Assembly (NCBI RefSeq): GCF_963662255.1
Contig: NC_085059.1
Location: forward strand, 5,985,234 to 6,049,233
From: Cinclus cinclus
Taxonomy: Eukaryota; Chordata; Aves; Passeriformes; Cinclidae
Length of the DNA stretch: 64,000 nt
Direction: 5' to 3'
Position numbers and translations under genes: made by a program. The notes under the pieces were generated by a model. It was not told where the DNA came from and did not search any database. It saw only the letters and a program-made list of their open reading frames with translations. The first letter of the stretch is position 1, and the number at the start of each line of letters is the position of its first letter. Positions 1 to 11,313 of the stretch are shown piece by piece.

Positions 1-2294
1 GAGAGAGAGGCCAAATCTGCATTTCTGATGGACTGAAACGTGCCCTGTGCAATTCAGGTGAAGGTTCAGGACAGTCAGACGCACCAGAGTCAGGGTCCCA
101 TAGTGACACCATCACCAGAACAAAGGCTGGGATTTGAGCCTTGGCCAAAGAATTTTGTCCTGTTAATAGGTAAAAACCCCCAGCCAAATAAACAAACAAA
201 ACCCCCAAACTAACAACAACAAAAAATCCACAAACACCCCCCCCGCCCCCCCCACATCCATAGTTTTAATGTCTTTGCTCTTCCTCCTCCATGATTCAAC
301 AGGAATTATTTAGGCTTAAGGAAAAAAGTCTTTGTTGCAAAAAAAAAAAAAAAAATAGCATTGCTATTGCAGATTTTTTTGGAAAAATTGGCTTGATGGT
401 TGAGTCCATGCTGAAAATAACTGACCTCCCTCCCAGCTTTTTTTTTAAGTATTTTTTTGCTGGGTAGAAGCAAAATTCTTGCCCAGTGCCATCTATAACC
501 AGCATGTGATCCCAGCTGGTTTTCCTAATTTGTATAAAATTTCTGAAGCTCTTGTATGAAGGAGAGAGCTGTACAACACTAATCCAGGTCCCAAAGATGT
601 GCAAGAGCAAGACAACGTGTCTGCCATGGTTGCTGATGCCTGGAATAAGGCACCCATACAAAAGAAACATGCCATTGAAGGAGGATTTTCACCCCAGAGT
701 GGGATTTTGCCCCATTTAAGCTCCACCTGGTTCCTTGTATGGAAAAAAACAGCCCCCCCCCAAAAAAAAAAAAACACAAGAAAGTTTCATTTATTATATT
801 TTCCATCTTCATGCCAGGGTTGTCTTTCTTGCCAGCCCTTGTTTACCAAGCCTTTCTCCATTCCCATTTTGAGAGTTTAGAAAGAGGTAACCATTTTTCC
901 TAGAACCTTGGTTTTTTTCCTCCAAAAATGTTTTTTTCAATCTAGGATGGCAAGCTGAAATTATTCTAAATATCCAGTTGTCTGGAATATTTCATTGCTT
1001 CCCACTGACTTGGTTTTTGCTGAAGTCTAGTCCCGGGGTTTCTGGGACCAGACCTGTTTCTCTTCTGGTTTTGTATTTGAGTGTTTGGTGGCTCAGGGGG
1101 TGTTCAAGGTATTTTGAGTGGTGTGGTGAAGCACACTGAGCATGGCATGACTTTTATTGCCTAATCCAGATAGGAAAAGAAAATTCAATGCATATTAAAG
1201 AAGGCACAAACCCCAGTAAGTTTAACACTAACACACAGTGTAAGGGAATGAGGACTTTGTTCATAGCTGCTGAACTGAAACACTCATGGCAGCTCTGCAC
1301 TGAATCCTTCTCTCAGTCATCCAGCTGGAGAAACAAATTGCCTCTTGGTGGAGGTTGCTGGATGTCACATCTGCTCTGGGGTAGCCATGGAGGAAGAGAT
1401 GTCCTTACCATGGTATTGCTGCCTTGGTGCAGTGCAAACGAGATCCAAGCATTTCCTGGGACCTTTTGCTGATGGGAATGAATCCCCTCACTTCCAGCAT
1501 GGTCTGGGTTTTGATGCAAGTGACTGGCTCTTCTGTTCTGAAAGGCAGCCTGTGGCACTTGGTGGTACTTGAGAGGGGCAGCAGCAAGCTGCTTGCATTC
1601 TGTGTGTGCCTCTGAGCTACCTGATGCAATGGTATGAATCCTAGGGTTTCATTAAAAATCCATAGCTGGTTGCTGTATTTCAATCACTCCACTCCCTTTT
1701 CTTTGCCTGACACACTATCACTTTTCCATCCTCATGCTGGTTTTTGACTGTTCCAGGATGTCCCTTTCAGCACCTACATGCTTTGGGGCTTGTTGCTGGG
1801 TGGTCCTCCCACACCACCCTGCTCCAGGGCATGCAGCAGCTGGCAGAGGCATCCTGAGCCGGGCAGAGCAGAGCCTGGGATCAGGGATACAGTGTGTGTG
1901 TGTGCTCATGGGGAGTGGGGCATGCTCCAGGGCTTCTGTGCTAGGTGATCAAGGCACCAGAAAGGGGGCACCTGCTGGAAGGGAGAGGAGAGTCGTGGGG
2001 CTTTTTGACATTAGTCACAGTGGGAAGAGAAGGGAAAGTGAGAAGTGTGAGTGCAGAAGAGGTGAGCTATGGAGGGAGAGAGAGCAAAGGCGCAGGGAGA
2101 CAAAAAGACTATTGAGGGGTGAGGAAGGTTGGGCTCAGGTCTGGGGCAGCCACTAGGCAGGCAGTGCATTGGTAGGAGGTCTGCCCGAGCCCTGTCCTCT
2201 GTCTCACCCCCGTGCAGTGCTGGCTCCTGTGAAGCCAGATGCAGCCCTGGTGCTGGAGCCCATCAGTAACTGGTTCCTTTCTCTCCATTTGCAG
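1..2294 (+). other. NRG2 intron, 3' part
   Basis: No exon is recognised. There are homopolymer-rich stretches (C-rich near 237-254, A runs near 339-354 and 765-774) and a purine-rich GA stretch near 1980-2120. None of the EGF-like or Ig-like coding sequence of NRG2 is visible here. Confidence 0.7.
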
Positions 2295-2397
2295 AAGCAG
2301 AGGAGCTCTACCAGAAGAGGGTTTTAACCATCACCGGAATCTGTGTTGCCTTGCTTGTGGTGGGCATCGTCTGTGTGGTAGCTTACTGTAAAACCAA
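2295..2397 (+). CDS. NRG2: NRG2 exon: stalk end and transmembrane helix
   Basis: The acceptor tttgcag ends at 2294 and the donor gtgagtat starts at 2398. The exon is 103 bp, which I recall as the size of the homologous NRG1 transmembrane exon. It enters in the middle of a Lys codon (AA) and reads AEELYQKR followed by a hydrophobic helix of about 23 residues and then CKT. It leaves in phase 2, with AA completed by G of the next exon. The short stalk before the helix is where metalloproteases cut neuregulins. Confidence 0.95.
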
Positions 2398-5300
2398 GTG
2401 AGTATGGGGGGCTGACAGGCAAGAACTGGCCACAGGTTAGTGAGTGACAGCGTTCACATTCCACACTTCCATGCTTCTCACCCAAATGCTATTTTTAGGA
2501 GATGATGTGCTGTGGTACTCCCAGGAAGGTCTCATGCAGCAGGCCAGTGAAGCTGTCTACCAGAGTACAAATAGGATGTTTTCCTGGCACCATTTGCTTG
2601 TTGCCTGGAACAGCATCATTTTACCCAGCCGGGTGATGCTGTGTTACGGGGAAAAGCCTGCCCCCAAGCCAGCAGCTCAGCTTCTGCCAGCAGAAGCACA
2701 CTGGGCTGTTGTGCAGGAGCTGTGGGCTCAGCCATGCACATTGCAGGAACTTTCAGAGCAATCCTAATGGAACAGGAGACTTGGGAGCCTCTTTTATGGT
2801 CAGCCTTCCCTGCCCAGACAGCACTTTCATCCCTACTCAGCCCGCACCTCAGCTGAGGGTGACCTAGGACTCAGTGGGTCTTGTGGAGCAAATGTCCCAC
2901 CATGGCTTTGCCACTTGGTGGCACTTGCCTTCATGTAGGACAGGTCAAGTGCTCTTCCACCAAGGCCAAGTCAGGACTTGCTTCCCCTTTTCCTTCTCCC
3001 CACTTTTCTCCTTCACTGCCAGCCGGCTCTGCTACATTGTGCTGGGCCTTGTCTTGGAAAGGGGACCCTGAAGCCAGCTTCCTAAATTGTCCACGAGAAC
3101 AAAAGTTGACGTTTTGTTTGGAAAAGCAGTAGGAGGCGTTAAGCGTTGAGCGCCTTGTTTGGTGTTGTTTGCAACTTTCTGCAAACACCACTGGAACATT
3201 CACATGTCCAAGACTTCCCTTCTCTTTCATCTCTGGGAGCAGAGAGGAGTGTTCCTAATAGTTTTTTTCTGTTCTAAAGGAAACAAAGAAAACAAATGCA
3301 TAACCACTTGCGGCAGAACATGTGTCCTGCTCATCAAAACCGGAGCCTTGCGAACGGGCCAAGCCATCCGCGTTTGGATCCTGAGGAAATCCAAATGGCT
3401 GATGTAAGACTCTTTGCCTCCACCTCCGTGAGTGCTGCTGAGGGGCTGTTTTCTGCCAGGGGTTTGATGTGGATGTGTATCCTTACACACCTCTGTGCTT
3501 GTGTGTGAGGAGCAAAGCACAGACAAACTTGAGCAAAAAGAAAGATTCTGCATAGAAACATTTCCAAAACCAACATCTGAAGGGAAATGTGATTTTGCTT
3601 TGAAGTGCAGGATGAGATTCAGGCATTTGAGATAGTCAGTTTGTTTTGATTAATCAAGTGTGACCCTGATTTCCACTAGGAGAGATATTCCCAGTGTTTC
3701 CTATTTATTATGCTATCCTGTCAAATCCCATTTTGCTGGATGACAAATGGGATCAGCGTGGCAGTGGCTGGAGCCACTGTGGTGAAGCACATCATGGTGA
3801 TATGGTCAGCTGTCCATCAGCCCACCTGCCCATGCCTGGGCTTCTGTCCTGGGCAAGGTGGCAAGTCCTGGTGGCATGCCACTGTCACACCAATGGTGGC
3901 AGCAATCTAAATGTCTTTAGGACAGGATCCAGAGGGAAGTTCAGCCACTCTCGTGACTACAATTGTACAAGATTCCCATCAAACCTCGTGAACTCAACAG
4001 GGCCATCAATGGGCTTAAGTGCCTTGGTGGACCAAGGCCTTGGAAAAGGTCAGAAAAAGGGAAGGGGGATGCAGAGCCAAACAAGAAGTACTGTTAGAAA
4101 TGAGTCCACTGAATCAGCTGCAAGCTCTATCGGGTCAGCCTTAGGATATTAAAATTTAGCTAGGTTGGATCCCAACCATGAAGGAAGGGGAAAAGGGAAT
4201 TCTAAGAACCACAGCCCATAGTACTGACTCTCTCAGAGAACTTAGTGCCCCTGTGAGAAGCAGGGCTGGTTGCTAGATGAAGGAATACCTCAGCATGAAT
4301 ATTTGGATCACATCTGGTGTTTCTGTAGGACTCACATCTCTGACAGATTTCTCTTTTGGCTGGTACTCAGTCAGGTGTAACCAGCTGTGGGCAGAGATGT
4401 GTCTCTGCTCAGTAGCTACACATGGTACCACTGTCCTCTGGGGAATCTCTTGGCTCTCCAAACTCTTCTGCAATCCCTTTGAAGGGGCAAAGAAAAACCT
4501 CTACCCTCCTTGTCCCTTCCTGTGGGGTGGGGAGCTTCTGGGTTCACTCAGTCCTCATCTAACTTCACCAGAAATAATCAGGCCAGCTAAATTTTTCTTT
4601 GGCAGCATTCACAGACTGATGGCTGATCTGTGTGATTCTTCCTATCTTGCAGTATATTTCTAAGAATGTTTCTGCCACCGAGCATGTGATCCGAAGGGAA
4701 ACAGAGACAACCTTTTCAGGAAGTCACTCCTGCTCCCCATCTCATCACTGCTCCACAGCCACTCCAACGTCCAGCCAGAGGTGAAGTATACCATTTTCTC
4801 TGGACCTTTCTCCTGCTATTTGCCGTAGGATGCTGTGAGATTCTAGGATTTTCCTTTCTCCTCCCTTTCTGTTTTCACTTGATGTTTGGCTCTGTAATGG
4901 CATACAGGTTCACACTGCAGGACTTTGCAGGCACAGCTGGTTTGTGAGAGGTGTGGAAAAGTATGTTCCTTGACCTGCAGGGAGGTGCCAGCAGGATCAT
5001 GCAGCACTGACATAGCTGGAAAACAGGAGGAAATGAGCCTGTGCTTTGCACAGACCCAAAAAGGAGGATGTGTGTAGGAAAGGTTTTGCAGGTTTTGTTT
5101 GCAGCCACACTGGACATCAGAAATACTTCATTAAACACACAGGTTATGTGTTTCATATTTAGAATGTATTTGCCCTGTGGGAGACAAAGTACACAAAATA
5201 TCACCAAATGTTTTGATTGGTTCCTCAAAGTCAAGGTCTGACTTGGAAGTCACAGGTTTTGACCAGGAGGAAAATGCTCCTGTGACATTTATCAGCCTCA

Positions 5301-7054
5301 GGCTCAGGTGGTGGCTCCTCTTTCACTGGAAGTCATTCTGAAACTTTGGAAAACTTTGTCTAGCAGGAAAGTACCAAAAGACAAAGGATGGGACACAGTT
5401 TTTGTTTTCATTTCAAAATAACGATTGGGAGAAGAATGCCATGGCTTGGAACCTGAATCTTCTCAAGTTTTTTGAGAACATTTAAATTGCAGATGGACCT
5501 CCGTATTTTTTTGATGTCCAGAAAAGTCTTTCACATGTTCTAAAGAAAGTCCTGTGCTGTTTTGAGTTTGAGTTCCAGTTCCTGCTCTTAGACAGCTCCT
5601 GTGCTTCTTCCAGTAAGTGACAGGGGTTTTCCTTGGAAATCACTTGCCTTTGATATGTGGCTGGCTCAGGTCCTTCATTAGCCAGATGGGGTTGTCCCCA
5701 TTCATCCAGGAATGCAGCTGAATTTCAGCTGAAGCTCACAGACGGCTCCAGGCAGGTTTCCTTAGAGTCCAGGCATTCCTTAGGGTTGAGCAAGTACTCT
5801 CAGTTACAATGGGCAAGATCAGCTTCAGATGTTGAACTTGGATTTTCAGGTGAATTCCTCCCCAGATTCCTCTGGTTATACCTCCAGCAAGTCGAGAGGG
5901 AGCCAGGAATGACTTGATGGGCTGGGAATGACTCCCTTTTCCAGGGAAATCCCACTCCTCATGAGCTAGATGATAGATTTGCCAGGGTTTTTTGCATCTA
6001 TACTCTTCAGCCCAGCCCTGGCTGGGTGTGTGCAAGCTTGAGCCAGGTGAACAGTGGCTACTGTGCCTGCAGTGCTGCACCTTGGTGGCCTTCCATGCTC
6101 ACTTCAAAGGCCTGGGCCAACCCTGGGCACCTTCTGAAGACACAAAGGTGTGTCTGGAGGGCAGCATTAGCTCATGACAGCTGTAGGGAGGAACCTACCC
6201 TGGGTAGCCTCTGGTCCTGGCTACCTGCCACCTCATTTTCCTGAGTCAAGTGCAGTGAGCAGGTGCTTCTTGAAGTCATGCCAGAGGCAAACTACTGGCA
6301 TAATCAGGCTCCATTTTACTCCATCAGCGCCTCTAATGAGGACACTGTTTGAAGTTATAAATGAACATGTGCCTGGAGCCATCAATAATTAACAAGTTCT
6401 TGGGAAATCTTAATGAGTGCTGCTCTCCTCTGTAAACTCCCACCCAAAATCCTCCGCCCACACAGCTCCAGCTAGTGCAGTTTGGGAGTTCAGAGGGGTT
6501 GCTGTCATGGATCATGTGTTTCTGTGATGGTGGGGGTCAGCGTGGTGGCTGTGGCACTGGTGGGACCCCGGTGTGCAGGTGATCCTGTGCATCCCTGGTG
6601 AGTCCTTGTGGGATGTCCTCCTTGCACCAAGACTGGGGCTGGTGGGGCTCCAGCTGCTTAGCACATCGTGGTCTTTGTCTAGCACCTTGAAAGTGTTTTG
6701 CTGCCAAAATCTTTGGTAGACTTTGCTGATTTTGAGTGGCTTCTCCTGTCTCCTCTCTGGTAGCGATTCCAAAGGGGCTGTCACTTGGCAGGGCAGGTGC
6801 CACATTGGAAGGAACTTGGCTGACTTGCCTTGGCATAGCCAATGTGTTGTTCCACACCCAGAACACTTTGCAAGCACAAAGCAGAATTGCCCTGGCCTCC
6901 CTCCAGAGGTTGTCCCATCCTGCTCCCAGCAGGGACAAATACCTGCTACTGCACTGGTTTACTTTCTTTGTCCTCTAATGGCATCTCCAGGAAGGATCCA
7001 AAGAAAGGCAAATCAAAGGTAGGGTTGGGAATCTGAACATCCCAGATGTGTCTG

Positions 7055-7099
<45 letters not shown>

Positions 7100-9457
7100 A
7101 GGGGGACACCAGTGCAGAGGTGCAGAGCCCAGCATGAGCAGTGCCTGTGTCTTTGGAGAAGAGCTGGGTGGGGATTCCTTGCTCACTGTCCACATGGGCT
7201 TTGCTCCACAGACATGAAAGCCACACCTGGAGCTTGGAGCGAACAGAGAGCCTGACTTCAGATTCCCAGTCTGGGATAATGCTGTCCTCGGTGGGAACCA
7301 GTAAATGCAACAGCCCTGCGTGCGTGGAGGCGCGGGCTCGCCGCGGGGCCACCTTCTGCATCGAGGACCAGCGGAGGCCCACGACGCAGTACCGCGACTC
7401 GGTGGACTCCCTGCGGGACTCGCCCCACAGTGAGAGGTCAGACTCCGCTGCTTGGTGCCCCCACAGCACAGCAGAGGCGAGCCCTGCCTCCAAGCCAAGC
7501 CAAAAAAGGTTTGCCTTTTCCATGGTGGAACTGGGGGAACTCCAGCCCTGGTCCTGCCAGAAGAAGCCAGTTCCCCCAGGAGGCCACTCTGGTCGGGGCA
7601 GCAGCCTTGGTGGCAATGTAGGTTTGGAGCACAGGGATGACAGGAGCAGAATATGTCTGGCTGCAGTCAGCAATTGATAGAGAAAAACTGGCTGGGAGAA
7701 CACCCTGGGCAGCTTGGTGGGCTGCCAAGCAGGATCTGGCCCTCAGGTACTTGGGGAAAAGGTGTCAGCACAATCCTGGATGAGAGGTGAGAGGGTGCTG
7801 CATGTGGGCACAGCCTTGGGACAGGACTAGGTATGACCCAGCCTTCAAGGAGCACAGCTGCAGAGCTGAGACACCAGCAGCAGCAGTAACAGTTGTCCTC
7901 TTCCCAGTCTGGTTCCTCATGGAGCAGAAGCACGTCTCCAGCCTTGCTCCAGTCCTTTGCAGGTAGCCATGAGGGATGCTTGGTGGCCACCTCTCTAGGC
8001 AGTTACCCTTCAAGGCGATGGAACTTGTCCATGTGGCAGAGGAGAAAGGCAGCATCTCCTGCTCTCATTCCTGTCCCTGGTCCGTTCAGGCAGACTGACC
8101 CAGCTCCTATGGGGTTCTCATGCATTACAAAACACACGGGTGAAAAGGCCTGGGATGAGTGAGACAGCCTGGGCAGGCGGAATTGGGCAGAGACACCACT
8201 GGGAATATCAAGAGCAAAATAAGATCTGCTCCTTAGAATGAGGTGGTGCTGAAGGAAGGGCTGTTTGGAGAGGGGCTAGACCAGACCTGAGTGACCACAC
8301 TGATGTTGTCACTAGAGTAGATGGAAGTGGTAGATGGCTTTTTGAGACACAAGATTTGCGCTAAGTCAGAGAAAGCAATGCCCAGGGTTTCCCCATCTGC
8401 GGCCTGAGCAGGGAGAGGGAATTCCAGGGACCTTCCTCAGAGACAAGCCTAGCAGCCCTGGCGGGAGCAGAAAGCAGCTGTCAGGCAGATGAGAGGCAGT
8501 GAAGCCGTGACTCAGCCTGCTGGGAGATGCTGCAGGGTTTGCAGTGTTGCAGAGCAGGAACTGTGCACTGTGTTCCTCAGGAGAAGCAGTTTGGGGGATG
8601 CTCAGCCCATGCAGCCCATTGCAGCTAGCAGTTCAGTCTCCCTTGGCAAGGTCCCTCCATCTGATTCCCCAGGAGAACCTCCATGAGCAGGTTCACTGGA
8701 GGCCTCATGGGTCCCTGGGCCTGGTGTTCATCAAAGTGCGGGCTCAGCTGGTGGTTTTTGGGGTTGTTCGGTGTCCAAACAGAGCTGTTGCTTTTCCAGG
8801 TATGTGTCGGCCCTGACCACACCAGCACGCCTGTCGCCCGTTGACTTCCACTACTCGATGACCACGCAGGTGCCCACCTTCGAGATCACCTCCCCCAACT
8901 CGGCGCACGCCGTGTCCCTGCCGCCGGCGGCCCCCATCAGCTTCCGCGTGGAGGAGCAGCAGCCCCTCCTGCGGCGGTACCAGCTCCCCTTCCAGGACAC
9001 ACAAAGGTACGACAGCTACTACCAAAGGAAGACCTACCTAAACGACAGCATGGGGAGCTTGCCCTCCAGCCCCTTCCGCATCACAGAGGACGACGAGTAT
9101 GAGACGACACAGGAGTATGTCACAGCGCTAGAGCAGCCAAAGAAAACAGCCAGCAGCAACAGGCGGTGGAAAAAATCCAAACTGAACGGGCACATCCCTC
9201 ACAGAGCCAGAGCCGTCCGGGACTCCTTCTCCTTGAGCAGCGCCTCTTACAGCGAGTCTGACGAGGAGCTGGTGGCTGAGAGCACCCCGTTCCTAAGCAC
9301 TCAGAACAATGAGGCGGCGCACACGGAGTCGCCGCCGCTGCACCGGCCGGGCGACAGCCGGACTCACTACTCGTGCCGCGGGCACGGCGCGCACGGCGAT
9401 GGCGGCCGCGGCAGCCTGGCGCACGTGGCACCCAAAGCGGACCCCGACCCTCTCTAG
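2295..9457 (+). CDS. NRG2: NRG2 neuregulin 2, 3' part (join of five exons)
   Basis: Join of 2295-2397, 3280-3403, 4653-4780, 7212-7436 and 8800-9457, giving 411 codons plus TAG. Phases agree at every junction (2, 0, 2, 2). The protein begins in the juxtamembrane stalk (AEELYQKR), continues with one transmembrane helix (VLTITGICVALLVVGIVC), a basic stop-transfer stretch (KTKKQRKQ) and a long cytoplasmic tail. Motifs such as MADYISKNV, RRETETTFSGSHSCSPSHH, SLTSDSQSGIMLSSVGTSK and VPTFEITSPNSAHAVSLPP identify NRG2 rather than NRG1. The family encodes membrane-anchored precursors whose shed EGF-like domain activates ErbB3/ErbB4; the tail supports trafficking, shedding and back-signalling. The extracellular Ig-like and EGF-like exons are not in this window, so the gene is cut by its left edge. 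The last exon lacks the long Pro/Gly/Ala runs I recall from mammalian NRG2. Confidence 0.95.
2398..3279 (+). other. NRG2 intron
   Basis: Intron between the transmembrane and juxtamembrane exons, with a canonical gtgagt donor and tctaaag acceptor. I see no repeat or further exon in it. Confidence 0.85.
3280..3403 (+). CDS. NRG2: NRG2 exon: juxtamembrane cytoplasmic segment
   Basis: The acceptor ttctaaag ends at 3279 and the donor gtaaga starts at 3404. The exon is 124 bp: one base completes a Lys codon and 41 codons follow. It reads KQRKQMHNHLRQNMCPAHQ and ends DPEEIQMAD. The basic start is the stop-transfer signal just inside the membrane. HNHLRQNM and NGPSHP have clear counterparts in NRG1 (RLRQSL, NGPHHP), so this is the conserved cytoplasmic core of the family. 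Confidence 0.95.
3404..4652 (+). other. NRG2 intron
   Basis: Intron with gtaaga donor and cttgcag acceptor. I see no gene or recognisable repeat in it. Confidence 0.85.
4653..4780 (+). CDS. NRG2: NRG2 exon: Ser/Thr-rich cytoplasmic segment
   Basis: The acceptor tatcttgcag ends at 4652 and the donor gtgaag starts at 4781. The exon is 128 bp, enters in phase 0 with YISKNVSATEHVIRRE and ends TPTSSQ plus AG of a split Arg codon. The segment is rich in Ser, Thr and His (TFSGSHSCSPSHHCS). It matches the NRG1 segment containing EHIVEREAETSFSTSHY, supporting orthology within the family and the reading frame. Confidence 0.95.
4781..7211 (+). other. NRG2 intron with (GA)n and possible small exon
   Basis: Intron with gtgaag donor and ccacag acceptor. 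It holds an AT-rich block with homeodomain-type sites near 6330-6415, a 28-bp exon-like segment at 6991-7018 and a (GA)n microsatellite at 7058-7099. No other coding sequence is recognised. Confidence 0.8.
7058..7099. repeat. (GA)n microsatellite
   Basis: About 20 GA dinucleotides with one interruption (gaaa). It lies about 110 bases upstream of an NRG2 exon and is likely length-polymorphic. Confidence 0.95.
7212..7436 (+). CDS. NRG2: NRG2 exon: conserved cytoplasmic tail block
   Basis: The acceptor gctccacag ends at 7211. The exon is 225 bp: it completes the split Arg codon and reads HESHTWSLERTESLTSD, then GIMLSSVGTSKCNSPAC, then an Arg-rich stretch and DSVDSLRDSPHSE plus a split Arg. The donor is AG|gtcaga, weak because position +3 is C. 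It is still supported because AG joins G of the next exon to give RYVSALTTPARLSP, the expected NRG2 continuation. A (GA)n tract lies about 110 bp before the acceptor. Confidence 0.94.
7437..8799 (+). other. NRG2 last intron
   Basis: Intron with a weak gtcaga donor and a strong ttttccag acceptor. I see no repeat or exon in it. Confidence 0.8.
8800..9457 (+). CDS. NRG2: NRG2 last coding exon: C-terminal tail and stop
   Basis: The acceptor gcttttccag ends at 8799 and TAG is at 9455-9457. The exon completes the split Arg and encodes 218 further residues. Conserved blocks in order are YVSALTTPARLSPVDFHYS, VPTFEITSPNSAHAVSLPP, EQQPLLRRY, a tyrosine-rich YDSYYQRK, SLPSSPFRITEDDEYETTQE, a basic RRWKKSKLNGH, DSFSLSSASYSESDEE and AESTPFL. 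The end (CRGHGAHGDGGRGSLAH to DPDPL) is Gly/His-rich. The last part of the exon is much richer in GC than its start. The protein is compact compared with the mammalian version, whose Pro/Gly/Ala expansions are absent here. Confidence 0.95.
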
Positions 9458-11154
9458 GCGCCTCCCGCGCTCCTGTGAGCGCAGCCGTGACATGCATGGA
9501 GGAGGCCGAGGCGAGCCACAAAAAAAAAAAAAAAAAAAAACAAAACAAAACAAAAATAAACAAAAAACCAAAACCACGCAAAACCACGAAACGAAACGGA
9601 AAAAAAAAGAAAAAAACACACACACACGAAAAAAATAAATATTTTTATTTTATATAAAAGAGGGGGGGAAAAAAACCAAAAAATATAACGAATAAAAAAT
9701 GTTTTATTTTCATTTTAGCGAAGTTGTCTTATAATAGCTAATGACAATGACTTTTTTATAGGGAATCTCTATTTATATGTAATGTCTTGATTTACAGCTT
9801 CCGAGAAAAAAAAAGTAAAAAAAAAAAAAAAAGAAGAAAAGAAAACAAACAATAAAGTTAAAAAAAAAATGGGCCAATTTTTGACTACTTAAAAATAGAA
9901 AACAAAACTATCGTGGTGCCTTTTGCTGTATGCTAGTGCTGGGATTCATGCTGAGGATTCTGTTTCAGTAGCATTTTTAAGGTCACAGATTTTTGTTTGG
10001 GAGAAAACCTGTCACAAGGGCGCTCTTCTGTTGGAAAAAATCAGCCTTGCCACTTTGCCTCGTACCCTGCTATTAATGATCTTATTCTTTAACGTATTGT
10101 TTAAACACACATTAAGGACATGAGTGGGAGCATTTCCATTATCATGTCTAACGAGGATCTGTCTTGCCCTGTAAACTACTTGTATTTTTGCTTAAATCAG
10201 GAGGAAAAGAAACCCAACAGTACTGTGCTGAAATGCAGAAATAACATTTCTTTTGCCACACAGGTAGGAAGAGAAAATGAAATCACGCAGCAGCAACAGC
10301 AGCCCTTACAATATAGCTCTCAACCTTTGGCCATCTCACCGGTGGGTCTGGAGTGGGGTTGGCACAAGTCTGTAGTGAAGCCAGGCAGACACCCCTGTGA
10401 CCACCGTGGGTCACACCTGTCACGTATCCTTGAATCCGGGTCGCTGAGCCAGCCCTGGCAGCCGGCCCTGCGAGTGGCTCCGTTCAGCCGCGGTGCCTCA
10501 TGGTGGCCACGTGGCCGCCACACCGCCGTGCTGGCCGCGGCGTCCCCTCGGCTGAGCGGCGCGACGTCGGCCACGGCGCCGCGGGGCTGCCGGAGCTGTG
10601 GTGTCCTGCGTGACACCCTCGGCCAGGGGTGCCGGGGGACACCCACAGGGTGGTCCCATGGCTCGCACAGCCGCGTGTCACCCTGGACACAGAGCCGGGC
10701 CATGCTGCCCCAGGGGCCGGTTGGACCCCGAGCGCTTTGGGCTCCGCTCATTGCCCCTGCCCTGGGCGGGCAGGGCCCTGCATGGGGCAGCCCAGCGAGC
10801 GGATTCCCCCACACGGCCGTGCCACGTATTGTAAAGACAGTCGTCACCGTCACGTCCTGCCATCGATGACGGGCGTCGTGTCCCCAGACTCGGAGCAGCT
10901 CTGGCCATCAGCTCTGTGGCGCAAAGAGACAGTCCTGCGTGTCCAGGCAGCAGAGCATCCCCCGTGGAAGTGCCCCCCTCTCCTCAGTTCTCTGCAGCAA
11001 ACCTGTTTACATTGTAGCCTGACTTTTTTCTTTTTATATTTTTACTTCTGCATGTCCTTTGCATTTCAGATACTGTAGATTGGATGCATGGTGAAGCTGT
11101 GACTGAGAAGATAATACAACAATTGACAGTGTATTATTTCATTTAACTTTTAGC

Positions 11155-11160
11155 AATAAA
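11155..11160 (+). terminator. Poly(A) signal, candidate for NRG2
   Basis: An AATAAA hexamer in AT-rich sequence, followed about 20-30 bases later by CT-rich sequence. It is one of two distal candidates for ending NRG2 transcripts. Confidence 0.5.
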
Positions 11161-11307
11161 GTAACTAAACCCTCTATTCCTCACCCATGATGGGGTCAGA
11201 TAGAAAACTCTGCTAATTTGTCATAAGATGATTGTCAAAGTTTGCTCTGGATTGTCTGAATGTCAGAACTCTTGACTGTTTAACACTTGAACATTTTTTA
11301 TATTATA

Positions 11308-11313
11308 AATAAA
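11308..11313 (+). terminator. Poly(A) signal, distal candidate for NRG2
   Basis: An AATAAA hexamer followed at about 20 bases by a TG-rich element (tctgtgggctg). It is the last AATAAA on this strand before CR1 repeat sequence begins. Confidence 0.5.

Noticed and set aside
6975..7703. 242-codon frame on the - strand
   Set aside because: It is antisense to an NRG2 exon and runs through the (GA)n microsatellite (LSLSLSLS). It is a shadow of the conserved + strand exon.
9120..9638. Frames on both strands over the end of the last NRG2 exon and the poly-A tract
   Set aside because: They consist of Lys or Phe homopolymers and Arg-rich GC shadows in frames other than the NRG2 frame.
10320..10853. 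177-codon - strand frame in the NRG2 3' UTR
   Set aside because: It lies in very GC-rich sequence where stops are rare and has no recognisable domain.
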